Of a stretch of DNA of 18,563 nt, positions 6,949 through 15,070 are shown one piece after another. How positions within the stretch are numbered: the stretch's first letter is position 1; each line of letters begins with the position of its first letter. Made by a program: the position numbers and the translations under genes. The stretch is from contig DGRU01000161.1 in the NCBI GenBank assembly GCA_002390025.1, forward strand, positions 1 through 18,563, written 5' to 3'. Below the pieces are notes generated by a model that was not told the origin of the DNA, made no database searches, and saw only the letters and a list, made by a program, of their open reading frames with translations. This stretch comes from Lachnospiraceae bacterium UBA4380 (GTDB taxonomy: Bacteria; Bacillota; Clostridia; Lachnospirales; Lachnospiraceae).

Positions 6949-7545
6949 ATGACTTTACCTGAAATTAGAATTCTGATCGATCAAGTGGACCCCGAGATCC
7001 GCCGCCTGCTGATGAAACGCATGGATTATTCCGCCATGGTGGCAGACGCAAAACTCGCCACGGGCGATACGGCCGTCTACCGCCCCGACCGCGAAGAAGC
7101 AGTCCTGGAAGGCCTGGGCAGAGAGGTCCCGGAAGACCGCCTGCCCGAATATCTTTCTGTAGTCAGGAAGATCATGGAGGCAAGCCGCATGTACCAGTAC
7201 GGTCTGATCTATGACCGCCTGGAAGATCCGCTCGGCCCGCTCCTCAAAGGGATCAATATTCCCGAGGACTGCCGCCTTGTCACGGTCATGCTGTCAAGAC
7301 CTGACCGGCCCGGTTCCATAGCCGCCGTTCTGAGCATGATCGGAGACTGCGGATTCGATATGGAGAAGCTGGAGAGGGCCGGAGAAGATCCCCGCTCAGG
7401 CATGGCCGCTTTCCGCCTGCAGATCCGCGGGGATCTCAACGAGACGCGTATGAAGAAGCTCATCTTCCGTCTGTCCGGAGAGTGCGAAGATTTCCGCATT
7501 CTGGGCTGTGCCGGCTGCAGCCCTGAAGAGAAAACCGCAGAGTGA
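6949..7545 (+). CDS. Chorismate mutase (AroQ type) with C-terminal ACT-like domain
   Basis: A 198-residue cytoplasmic protein predicted to convert chorismate to prephenate for Phe/Tyr synthesis. Residues 3-90 match the AroQ helical mutase. The catalytic positions of E. coli P-protein are conserved by eye: Arg7 (R11), Arg24 (R28), Lys35 (K39), Arg48 and Glu49 (R51, E52), Ser79 (S84) and Gln83 (Q88); Asp48 is replaced by Arg45. Residues about 107-188 (VTVMLSRPDRPGSIAAVLSMIGDCGF...) look like an ACT regulatory domain. The prephenate dehydratase domain that normally separates the two in P-proteins is absent, giving a stand-alone mutase that may be controlled by an amino acid. The ATG follows TAAGGA closely. 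It is monocistronic, diverges from the ABC operon and ends before a strong terminator. Confidence 0.9.
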   Translation: MTLPEIRILIDQVDPEIRRLLMKRMDYSAMVADAKLATGDTAVYRPDREEAVLEGLGREVPEDRLPEYLSVVRKIMEASRMYQYGLIYDRLEDPLGPLLKGINIPEDCRLVTVMLSRPDRPGSIAAVLSMIGDCGFDMEKLERAGEDPRSGMAAFRLQIRGDLNETRMKKLIFRLSGECEDFRILGCAGCSPEEKTAE

Positions 7546-7633
7546 GATCTTCCCCGGGATTTTTCGAATCTTTCAGACAGAAATCCTTCAGCAACACAGC
7601 CTTCAGCCGGATATCTTTTAGCCGGACAAAAAA

Positions 7634-7679
7634 ACAGCCATTTCGCGATTCCTGCGAAATGGCTGTCTGTCGTTTTTTT
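7634..7679. terminator. Bidirectional intrinsic terminator
   Basis: A perfect 13-bp stem (7634-7646 with 7654-7666) around a 7-nt loop is followed by a T-run at 7673-7679. An A-run (7628-7634) precedes it, so it also works on the minus strand. It lies between two convergent genes, the chorismate mutase and the SH3-like exported protein, and should end both transcripts. Confidence 0.9.
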
Positions 7680-7690
7680 CTTTATACCTG

Positions 7691-7759
7691 AAATCCTTTG
7701 TATCTGAAATCCGGTTTTTATTCTCAAATCCGGTTTTTATTCCTTAAATCCGATTCTTT
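7691..7759. repeat. Short tandem repeat, period about 19 nt
   Basis: A 17-nt unit starting AAATCCGG occurs exactly at 7707-7723 and 7726-7742. A degenerate copy follows at 7746-7759 and a short relative (AAATCCTTT) precedes at 7691. It sits in the non-coding tail between the terminator and the SH3-like gene. Confidence 0.7.
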
Positions 7760-7780
7760 GATCGAATGCCGGTCCTTTTC

Positions 7781-8089
7781 TCAGATATCCTGGGTGTATG
7801 CCTTGTAGATATAGCCGTTGCACTCGCCGCCCTTGGGATCGTAGATCCACAGTTTGTACCAGAGGCCGTCAGTGGTGATTCCGTCAACCTTCAGTTTGTG
7901 GCCGTACTCATAAGACTTGGCAATCTCGCCGTTGGGCCAGTATCTGCAGTTCAGGCTGTCCGCTGTTACCTTCACCCACTTGGGCGGGATATCGTAGACA
8001 CTGAATGTGCCATCTCCTCTGCCGTCATTTCCGCCGGCTACCTCGGCCAGTACTTCTTCGCTTAATTTCTTCTCGTTCAGTTCGCTCAT
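7781..8089 (-). CDS. Exported SH3-like protein with double-glycine leader
   Basis: A 102-residue protein. Residues 1-20 form a bacteriocin-type leader: counting back from the cleavage site after Gly20, Leu at -12, Ser at -11, Leu at -7, Val at -4 and GG at -2/-1 all fit the consensus. Such leaders are cut and exported by peptidase-containing (C39) ABC transporters. The mature 82 residues contain a bacterial SH3-like domain: VTADSLNCR (41-49), a Y..G..L.V block, DGLWYKL (74-80) and GYIYKAY (92-98). Cys48 and Cys90 could form a disulfide. The ATG at 8089 has AAGGAGG 8 nt upstream; the frame upstream to 8131 lacks support. No C39 transporter or modification enzyme is in the window. SH3b domains usually bind cell-wall peptides, so a wall-targeted or antibacterial role is possible but unproven. 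Confidence 0.9.
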   Translation of the reverse strand: MSELNEKKLSEEVLAEVAGGNDGRGDGTFSVYDIPPKWVKVTADSLNCRYWPNGEIAKSYEYGHKLKVDGITTDGLWYKLWIYDPKGGECNGYIYKAYTQDI

Positions 8090-8184
8090 GATGTTTTCCT
8101 CCTTAATATAAAGATTGTATCTGAAATTCATTTGTAGTGTACAGCGGGTGATTTTTGGACCCGTTGTTTTCTTTTGATGATGTA

Positions 8185-8193
8185 ACTATACCA
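8185..8193 (-). promoter_or_regulatory. Probable extended -10 promoter of the SH3-like protein gene
   Basis: The minus strand reads TGGTATAGT here, which fits an extended -10 (TGnTATAAT) with one mismatch. No good -35 lies 16-18 nt upstream. Transcription would start about 90 nt before the ATG. The same nonamer occurs before ygiQ. Confidence 0.4.
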
Positions 8194-8367
8194 GACCCCC
8201 TGTCACAAAACCATCACACAGAAGAAGTTTTTTTGCACGTTTTTTGCATTTATCAAAAAAACAGGCAAAATGTCTCCGGGTCATACCGGTCTGAACTATT
8301 CACCAATTGCAAAATATGTTAAGATTGGCAAAAAAGAATGCTCTATTATCAAAGAGAAAGGAAACTT

Positions 8368-9960
8368 ATGAGACAGGGGCGATTTACAGTTCAAAAACAG
8401 GCAAAGTCAGGCATCATGAGAAGTCTCCTCAGTTTTTTACTGATCTTGGTGATGATCGCTGGGGCAGACTCTTTTCCTTCAGGCCGCGGCAGCGGTCCTC
8501 TCACGGTCACGGCTGAAGCCGCGTCTGCTCCTTATATGAAGATCACCTGTATAGATCTCGGAAGTGCCCGCTCGGTATACGGCGAATCAGTGCTTCTGGA
8601 GTCGGGCGGCCAGTTTCTTCTGATGGATACCGGATCAAAAGACCCGCAGAATTCAGTGACCGCTTATCTCAAGAAAAGAGGGGTCAGAAATCTGAGCCTC
8701 TACATCTCCCATTTTCATGAGGATCACTGCGATTATGCCGCCTCCATCATCAAGGATTCCTGGTTTCATGTAAAGAGGGTGTACCTGGCAAATCCCGATC
8801 CCGTCAGGAAATATCTCAGTTCCCGGTATAAGCAGAGCCGCCGTAAACTTTATAAGAGCTGCAAAGAATACGTCGACCGCTACAACGGGATCCTCTCCGC
8901 CGCCCGCAAAAAGAAGATCCCCGTCACCAGCCTTCGCAGAGGCAAAACATTTACGGTCGGCTCAGTCAAGGCCAAAGTTCTGTGGGATCAGAACACAAGG
9001 GGCTGGGGTTGCTTCGATCCATATGACAAAGACGGAGTCGGATTCCAGAACAACAGCTCCCTGGTCACCAAATTTACCCTTGGAAAGAGGAGTTTCCTCA
9101 CCTGCGGAGATATTGAGTTTTCCACTGAACGGGACCTCCTGGCCTCCGGAACAAATCTTTCAGCAGATATCCTGAAACTCAACCACCACGGCATGTGGAC
9201 CTCAAATCTGGCATCCTTCGTAAAAGCAGTAAATCCCTGCTATTGCTTTTATTCCTACAAAAATCCGTCCGATTCGGATTACAGGAGATTCGGCGGATCC
9301 ACAGAGACGTCCTCCACCCTGAGGCGGCTGGCCAAACAGTATAATATCCTGGGATGCCGCTACAACGGCACGATCACCTACACAGTGCAGTACAATACGA
9401 TCAGTGTAAGTGCGCAGAGGCATATCAAGAAGAAAAGCATCAAGGTGAAAAACCTCTCCAACGGAAAGGTCCGCACCCAGCAGCTCGTATTCAACGACGC
9501 GCAGCCCCTGTTCCTGGACAAGCGCATGCTGTTTTCCGGCACAAAGCTTGTGACGGGCAATGCCCAGGACAGGACTCCCGCCAAGAGCAGCTGGGTCAAA
9601 GATTCCAAAGGCTGGCGCTACAGGACGGCATCGGGAAAATATCTCTCCGGCGGATGGAAGACCCTCGGAAAAAATATTTACTACTTCACAGTAAGCGGCT
9701 ACCGTCACGAGGGATGGCTCAAGGTCAAAGGCAAAACATATTTTCTGAACAGACTGGGCATACGGCAGACAGGATGGCAGATGATCGACGGAAAATTCTA
9801 CTATTTTTCCACCAAAAACGGTGCCATGCTGACGGGAAAGACCTGGATCGGAGGAACCATATGGCCGCTGCGCAGTGACGGCTCTCTGGATCTCTCCAAG
9901 AAGGATGCTCCCGACATCAACATCACCACTTCGGAACACCGGCACACGACAAGAAAATAA
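8368..9960 (+). CDS. Secreted metallo-beta-lactamase-fold hydrolase with choline-binding-like cell-wall repeats
   Basis: A 530-residue exported protein. An N-terminal signal region has a hydrophobic core around residues 19-32, with likely cleavage near the AEAASA segment at 49-54. Residues about 57-345 form an MBL fold of the ComEC C-terminal type: metal motif H115-F-H117-E-D119-H120, NNSSLV (228-233), LTCGDIE (244-250) and LNHHG (271-275). Residues about 409-495 carry four Trp/Tyr/Gly-rich wall-binding repeats (SSWVKDSKGWRY, GGWKTLGKNIYYF, EGWLKVKGKTYFL, TGWQMIDGKFYYF). Architecture resembles pneumococcal Pce/CbpE phosphorylcholine esterase, which is an MBL enzyme anchored by choline repeats, but the actual substrate is not known. 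The ATG at 8368 follows AAAGGA; an internal ATG at 8416 would also give a signal peptide. It diverges from the SH3-like gene, and the next gene starts 35 nt downstream. Confidence 0.9.
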   Translation: MRQGRFTVQKQAKSGIMRSLLSFLLILVMIAGADSFPSGRGSGPLTVTAEAASAPYMKITCIDLGSARSVYGESVLLESGGQFLLMDTGSKDPQNSVTAYLKKRGVRNLSLYISHFHEDHCDYAASIIKDSWFHVKRVYLANPDPVRKYLSSRYKQSRRKLYKSCKEYVDRYNGILSAARKKKIPVTSLRRGKTFTVGSVKAKVLWDQNTRGWGCFDPYDKDGVGFQNNSSLVTKFTLGKRSFLTCGDIEFSTERDLLASGTNLSADILKLNHHGMWTSNLASFVKAVNPCYCFYSYKNPSDSDYRRFGGSTETSSTLRRLAKQYNILGCRYNGTITYTVQYNTISVSAQRHIKKKSIKVKNLSNGKVRTQQLVFNDAQPLFLDKRMLFSGTKLVTGNAQDRTPAKSSWVKDSKGWRYRTASGKYLSGGWKTLGKNIYYFTVSGYRHEGWLKVKGKTYFLNRLGIRQTGWQMIDGKFYYFSTKNGAMLTGKTWIGGTIWPLRSDGSLDLSKKDAPDINITTSEHRHTTRK

Positions 9961-9995
9961 TCAGATGAAACGTACGGCTGACAGGAGGAAACACG

Positions 9996-11291
9996 ATGCT
10001 CTACAGAAAAGATCGTAATGGAAACGAGCTGTCGATGCTGGGCTTCGGGTGCATGCGTTTCACAAGAAAAGGAAACAACATCGACGTTGAAAAAGCCGAG
10101 AAAGAGATCATGGCCGCCTACCGCGCCGGGGTCAACTACTTCGACTCCGCCTATATTTATCCCGGGAGCGAAGCGGCGATCGGAGAGATCTTCGAGCGCA
10201 ATCACATCCGTGAAAAAGTCAATATTGCCACCAAACTCCCCCAGTACATGGTCAAAAGCCGCAGCGGTCTGGACAAGTATTTCAATGAGGAGCTTGCCCG
10301 CCTCCGCACCGACTATATTGACTACTACCTCATGCACCATCTGACCGACCTGGCAATGTGGGAAAAGCTCAAAGCTGTGGGCATTCTGGACTGGATCAGG
10401 GAGAAAAAAGAAGCGGGAGCCATCAGGAATATCGGCTTTTCCTATCACGGGAACACCGACAATTTCCAGAAAATCCTGCAGGATTACGACTGGGATTTCT
10501 GCCAGATCCAGTACAACTATCTCGACGAGGTTTCACAGGCCGGCGTGGACGGACTCAAAGCTGCCGCCGCGAAAGGGATCCCTGTCGTCATCATGGAGCC
10601 CCTCAGGGGCGGAAAGCTCGTAAACATGCTCCCTGCCGGCGCAAAAAAAGCCATGCAGGACAGCGGACGCGGCTGGTCTCCCGCCGAATGGGCCTTCCGC
10701 TGGCTCTACAACCAGCCGGAAGTGACGGTCGTTCTCTCCGGCATGAATTCTCTGGAGATGGTGGAGGAGAACTGCAGGACCGCCTCCGAAGCCGCGCCCG
10801 GACACCTGACTGAGAAGGACTTCGAAGTTCTCGAAGAAGTGAAGAGGCAGATCCGTGAAAAGGAAAAAGTCGGCTGCACCGGCTGCCGCTACTGCATGCC
10901 CTGTCCCAGGGGGGTCGACATTCCCGGCATCTTCCGCTGCTACAACGCCATGTTCACGGAATCCAAAAGTCAGGGCCGTTTTCAGTTTGCCCAGACCGTG
11001 GGTCTCACCAGAGATCCGGCATTTGCCACCCAGTGCATCCGCTGCGGCAAATGTGAACAGCACTGTCCCCAGAACATCCCCATCCGCGAGAAGCTTGCGG
11101 AGGCTGATAAGGCGCTCCGTCCTCTGCCCTACAGGGTGGGCATCGGCTTTGCCCGCGCCTTTATGTTCGGAAAAGCCGCAGGGACGCCGAAAGCCGCCCG
11201 GCAGGCCGGGCCCGGCAGAAAGAGCAGGGAAGCAAAATCCGGCAGGCGCATAAAGAGAAGGAAGGCTGCAGGCCGCAGGAAAGAATCATGA
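9996..11291 (+). CDS. Aldo/keto reductase with C-terminal 2x[4Fe-4S] ferredoxin domain
   Basis: A 431-residue cytoplasmic oxidoreductase. Residues 1-280 are an aldo/keto reductase barrel with the usual tetrad visible: Asp50, Tyr55, Lys80 and His114. Residues 290-365 carry two cysteine clusters: C294/C297/C300/C303 (the last spacing is two residues, followed by Pro) and C347/C350/C353/C357 followed by Pro. This fusion is common in anaerobic Firmicutes and suggests coupling of NAD(P)H-dependent carbonyl reduction to ferredoxin-level electron transfer; the substrate is unknown. Residues 398-431 form a very basic tail rich in Arg, Lys, Ala and Gly with no known role. An AGGAGG site lies 7 nt before the ATG. 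It follows the MBL protein gene by 35 nt and may share its transcript. Confidence 0.93.
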   Translation: MLYRKDRNGNELSMLGFGCMRFTRKGNNIDVEKAEKEIMAAYRAGVNYFDSAYIYPGSEAAIGEIFERNHIREKVNIATKLPQYMVKSRSGLDKYFNEELARLRTDYIDYYLMHHLTDLAMWEKLKAVGILDWIREKKEAGAIRNIGFSYHGNTDNFQKILQDYDWDFCQIQYNYLDEVSQAGVDGLKAAAAKGIPVVIMEPLRGGKLVNMLPAGAKKAMQDSGRGWSPAEWAFRWLYNQPEVTVVLSGMNSLEMVEENCRTASEAAPGHLTEKDFEVLEEVKRQIREKEKVGCTGCRYCMPCPRGVDIPGIFRCYNAMFTESKSQGRFQFAQTVGLTRDPAFATQCIRCGKCEQHCPQNIPIREKLAEADKALRPLPYRVGIGFARAFMFGKAAGTPKAARQAGPGRKSREAKSGRRIKRRKAAGRRKES

Positions 11292-11369
11292 CCTGCAGAT
11301 GCCGCTGCGCGCACACTGCCTAAAAAACAAAAAAACATCTCATACAAAGTCAGTCAGAAAGGAACACCC

Positions 11370-13046
11370 ATGAATAAAACCTGGTGGAAAGAAAGCGTCG
11401 TCTATCAAATCTATCCCCGCAGCTTCATGGACAGCAACGGAGACGGAATCGGCGACCTGAATGGAATCACTCAGAAGCTCGATTATCTGAAAGAGTTGGG
11501 AATCGATGTCATCTGGCTTTCTCCTGTGTATCGTTCCCCCAACGACGATAACGGATATGACATCAGCGACTATGAGGCCATCATGGATGAATTCGGCACC
11601 ATGGAGGATTTTGACCGCATGCTGGAGGCGGCCCATGACCGGGGCATCCGAATTGTGATGGACCTCGTAGTCAACCACACCTCGGATGAGCACGCCTGGT
11701 TCGTCGAGAGCCGCAGCTCCCGCGGCAATGACAAACGGGATTTCTATTTCTGGCGCGAGGGAAAAAACGGAAATCCTCCCAATGACTGGGGATCTTTTTT
11801 CTCAGGTTCCGCCTGGGAATACGACGAAAAAACGGACATGTACTACCTGCATCTGTTCTCCCGCAAACAGCCGGATCTCAACTGGGAGAATCCCCGCGTG
11901 CGGCGGGAGGTTTTTGACATGATGACGCGGTGGTGCGAAAAGGGGATCGACGGCTTCCGCATGGATGTGATCAGCCTGGTCTCCAAGCCGGACGGACTTC
12001 CGGATGCACCTGCGAGGAACGGTCTCTACGGTGATGCCGGCTTTGTATTTAACGGACCCAGGATCCATGACTATCTCCAGGAGATGAATCGGGAGGTTCT
12101 CTCCCGCTATGATCTGCTGACCGTGGGCGAAACGCCCAATGTCACAGTGGAGGAAGCCCGGCAATACGCCAATGAGGACGGGACGGAGCTCAACATGGTC
12201 TTCCAGTTTGAACACATGAACCTGGACGGCGGTGACGGATACAAGTGGTCCACCCGCAAACTCCCTCTGGTCGCTCTTAAGAAGAATCTGTCCAAGTGGC
12301 AGACCGGCCTCGACGGCGCCGCCTGGAACAGCCTGTACTTCTGCAATCACGACCAGCCCCGCATCGTCAACCGCCTGGGCAATCCCGATGACGCATACCG
12401 CGAGGCATCTGCCAAATGCATTGCGACCTGTCTCCACCTCATGCAGGGTACTCCGTACATCTATCAGGGTGAGGAACTGGGCATGACCAATTACCCTTTC
12501 CGCAGCGTTGAGGAATTTCAGGATATTGAGTCCGTCAACGCCTTCCGGGAACTGACACAGGAAAGAGGCGAAGATCCCGCTTCCCTCTTCCCGAAAATCG
12601 CCGCCAAAAGCCGGGACAATGCCCGCACTCCCATGCAGTGGGACGACACGGAAAATGCCGGTTTCAGCAGCGGGAAGCCCTGGATGCCCGTCAATCCCAA
12701 CTACACAAAGATCAATGCCCGTGAGCAAATCCGGCGCCCCGATTCTGTCTTCTGTCACTACAAAAAGCTCATCGCAATGCGTCATCATTATGAGGTGATC
12801 GTGTACGGACACTATCAGCTCCTGTTGGAGGATGACCCCGACCTGTTTGTCTACACCAGAGATCTCGATGCCCGGCGTCTGCTCGTTGTGTGCAACTTCT
12901 CTGAACATAACCGTATCTATGTTCCGGATGAAGTCTTCCGCAATGCGGAGGTCCTGATCCACAGCGGTCCCGGAATCGAGGACTGCACGCCCCGTGAGGA
13001 AAACGGTATCCTCCGGCCCTATGAATCCTATGTTCTGATCCTGTAG
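11370..13046 (+). CDS. malL: Oligo-1,6-glucosidase (alpha-glucosidase, GH13 subfamily 31)
   Basis: A 558-residue cytoplasmic glycosidase with no signal peptide, the usual length for the family. The catalytic residues sit almost exactly where B. cereus oligo-1,6-glucosidase has them: nucleophile Asp199 in GFRMDV, acid/base Glu254 in TVGETP and Asp328 in NHDQPR. Region I is DLVVNH (98-103). Val200, next to the nucleophile, is the residue known to favour alpha-1,6 over alpha-1,4 bonds, so isomaltose, panose or other isomalto-oligosaccharides are likely substrates. AAAGGA lies 6 nt before the ATG. It begins 78 nt after the aldo/keto reductase gene with no terminator seen between. No sugar transporter or regulator is nearby. 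Symbol malL is by similarity to the B. subtilis enzyme. Confidence 0.95.
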   Translation: MNKTWWKESVVYQIYPRSFMDSNGDGIGDLNGITQKLDYLKELGIDVIWLSPVYRSPNDDNGYDISDYEAIMDEFGTMEDFDRMLEAAHDRGIRIVMDLVVNHTSDEHAWFVESRSSRGNDKRDFYFWREGKNGNPPNDWGSFFSGSAWEYDEKTDMYYLHLFSRKQPDLNWENPRVRREVFDMMTRWCEKGIDGFRMDVISLVSKPDGLPDAPARNGLYGDAGFVFNGPRIHDYLQEMNREVLSRYDLLTVGETPNVTVEEARQYANEDGTELNMVFQFEHMNLDGGDGYKWSTRKLPLVALKKNLSKWQTGLDGAAWNSLYFCNHDQPRIVNRLGNPDDAYREASAKCIATCLHLMQGTPYIYQGEELGMTNYPFRSVEEFQDIESVNAFRELTQERGEDPASLFPKIAAKSRDNARTPMQWDDTENAGFSSGKPWMPVNPNYTKINAREQIRRPDSVFCHYKKLIAMRHHYEVIVYGHYQLLLEDDPDLFVYTRDLDARRLLVVCNFSEHNRIYVPDEVFRNAEVLIHSGPGIEDCTPREENGILRPYESYVLIL

Positions 13047-13133
13047 AAATTCTGTCCCTGCAAAGATTCTGATCATACAGAGATTCTGTTACTGCGATGC
13101 ACTACCGGCACTGACCGCAAATATCCGGACAGG

Positions 13134-15050
13134 TTATTTATAGCTCAGGCAGAGCATGGTCAGATCGTCAAACTGCGGTGCGCTTCCGGCAAATTCTGCC
13201 ACGGCAGCGTTGACCGCATCCAAGATTTCCTCCGGTGAGCCGTCCTCCGCACCCTGCAGCGCCCTGATCAGGCGCTCTGTTCCGAAGAGTTCGTCGCGGG
13301 GATTTGCCGCCTCTGCCACACCGTCCGTGTACACAAACAGCTTGGCCCCAGGTTCCAGCTGCAGCTCATATTCCCTGTACCGTGTCATCTCCATAGCACC
13401 GATTACCAGACCGTGCCTGTCCTTGAACAGTTCAAAGCTTGCTCCCGCCGGTTTCACCGCGGGATATTCGTGACCGGCATTGGCAGCCGTCAGTTTTCCG
13501 GTGGAGATCTCCAGAACACCCAGCCAGACCGTCACAAACATTTCCTCAGGATTCCGATAACAGACCTGTGCATTGACGGCTTTCAGTATTTTTGCGGGAC
13601 TCTTTTCATTTTCCGGGCTCATTGCCGCATGCCGGACCAGAGCCATGGAGACCATCATAAACAGGGCAGCCGGAACACCTTTTCCGGAGACATCCGCAAT
13701 AACCAGCCCCAGGTGGTCGTCATCGATCAGGAAAAAGTCGTAAAAGTCGCCGCCGACTTCCTTGGCGGGCTTCATGGATGCGAAGAGATCAAATTCCTTC
13801 CTGTCCGGAAAGGGCGGAAAATCCTTGGGAAGTGCGCTCAGCTGTATGCGTGTTGCAAGTGACAGTTCGGCTTCGATCCTCTCTTTTTCCAGGGCCAGGG
13901 CATGCCGTTCCCTGACAGCACGGATGTAGTGTGCGGCAAGCGCCAGAATATAGAGAGTCAGCAGGGCAAAAGGCAGCCAGAAGGGATGTGTCACAAAGCC
14001 GGCCGCGTACAGGATAAAGGTTAAGAAGGCGCTGCATATGATCAGGCCGGCACACAATATCCCGCCCCGCGCAACCTTCATGCGCAGGAAGAGGATCATG
14101 GATGCCGTGCTGAAGAGGAACAGGAACAGCAGCTGCGGCAGGTCAGACATCTCTGTCTTTCTCCTGCCCTCCAGAAAGCTCTGGATCACATTGGCCTGGA
14201 TCTCCACGCCGTACATCTGGGTACCCTTGTCAATGGGTGTGAGATAGGCATCCTGCAGGGCGGGAGCATAGGGGCCTATGATCACGATTTTTCCCGCCCA
14301 GTAATCGGCGGGCACCTGTCCGCCGATCAGCGCGGCAATCGATACACCGTCGTAGTAGCCCCCCGGACCTGCCGTGTAGGGAATGTAAAAATGGCCCTTG
14401 CCGACGGTCTGCGGGGGCTTCAGTTCCAGCCCCTTCTGTTCCAGGTAACTGCGGGCAGCCTGGAAGGCCATGGAATACACCCTGCTTTCTTCACTTCCAT
14501 CGGGCTCCACATACAAAAGCCCGTGCCGCATCACGCCGTCGACATCTGTCATGGCATTGATATGGCCCTGGGCCGTGCTGCTGCACAGGGCCTCGTAAGG
14601 TTCCTCATAGGCAAGTACGGCTGATGTCTGCACCTCTACTGCATGCCCGTTCTCCCAGGTGATCTTCTCTCCGAACCCGGCCATGGAAGCTGTGATCACA
14701 TTGCCCAGCTTTCCGGCAGCTGCCGCCAGCCGGTCATCCGCCTGCTGCGTGCTGGTGCCCGCATAGAGAATGTCGACGGCAGTGACCGCAGGCTTTTTTT
14801 CCGGGTCTTCGGCAAGTGCCTCCAGGGCGGAAGCCATGATATTCCGGTCCCAGGTATTGTAGGGGCCCAGGAGTTCCAGGGCCTCTTCATCGATTCCGAT
14901 GACAACAATATCACCGGAAGGGATTCCGGGGCGCTGGAAGAGCCAGTCCTGCGCCCACCGGTCCAGGCGTCTGAGCATACCCAGACCGACAAGTACAGTC
15001 ACCAGCAGCGCCGCTGCAAGGGGATATAGATATTTTTTGAATTGTTTCAT
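13134..15050 (-). CDS. Membrane CHASE2-sensor serine phosphatase (SpoIIE/PP2C type)
   Basis: A 638-residue membrane receptor. One membrane helix near residues 8-25 leads to an extracytoplasmic CHASE2 domain (about 30-300; IVVIGIDEEALELLG near 48, later YWAGKIVIIGPYAPALQDAYLTP segments). Three helices follow (about 303-323, 329-352, 356-376), then a short coiled linker and a PPM phosphatase domain (about 410-638). Metal and catalytic motifs are intact: GGDFYDFF (433-440), ADVSGKGVPAALF (452-464), NAGHEYP (524-530), YTDGVAEA (574-581) and FDDLTML (627-633). Such proteins usually dephosphorylate a STAS-type anti-sigma antagonist in response to an outside signal; no partner is seen nearby. The ATG at 15050 has AAAGG 8 nt upstream. 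The frame open to 15350 runs through the 40-nt repeats and the next gene, and is rejected as coding. Confidence 0.93.
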   Translation of the reverse strand: MKQFKKYLYPLAAALLVTVLVGLGMLRRLDRWAQDWLFQRPGIPSGDIVVIGIDEEALELLGPYNTWDRNIMASALEALAEDPEKKPAVTAVDILYAGTSTQQADDRLAAAAGKLGNVITASMAGFGEKITWENGHAVEVQTSAVLAYEEPYEALCSSTAQGHINAMTDVDGVMRHGLLYVEPDGSEESRVYSMAFQAARSYLEQKGLELKPPQTVGKGHFYIPYTAGPGGYYDGVSIAALIGGQVPADYWAGKIVIIGPYAPALQDAYLTPIDKGTQMYGVEIQANVIQSFLEGRRKTEMSDLPQLLFLFLFSTASMILFLRMKVARGGILCAGLIICSAFLTFILYAAGFVTHPFWLPFALLTLYILALAAHYIRAVRERHALALEKERIEAELSLATRIQLSALPKDFPPFPDRKEFDLFASMKPAKEVGGDFYDFFLIDDDHLGLVIADVSGKGVPAALFMMVSMALVRHAAMSPENEKSPAKILKAVNAQVCYRNPEEMFVTVWLGVLEISTGKLTAANAGHEYPAVKPAGASFELFKDRHGLVIGAMEMTRYREYELQLEPGAKLFVYTDGVAEAANPRDELFGTERLIRALQGAEDGSPEEILDAVNAAVAEFAGSAPQFDDLTMLCLSYK

Positions 15051-15070
15051 GGCCTGTACCTTTTGTATTT

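Noticed and set aside
6701..6949. N-terminal extension of the ATPase frame through the inverted repeat
   Set aside because: The ATG at 6700 has a ribosome site and the promoter maps within the extension, so the upstream frame is not translated.
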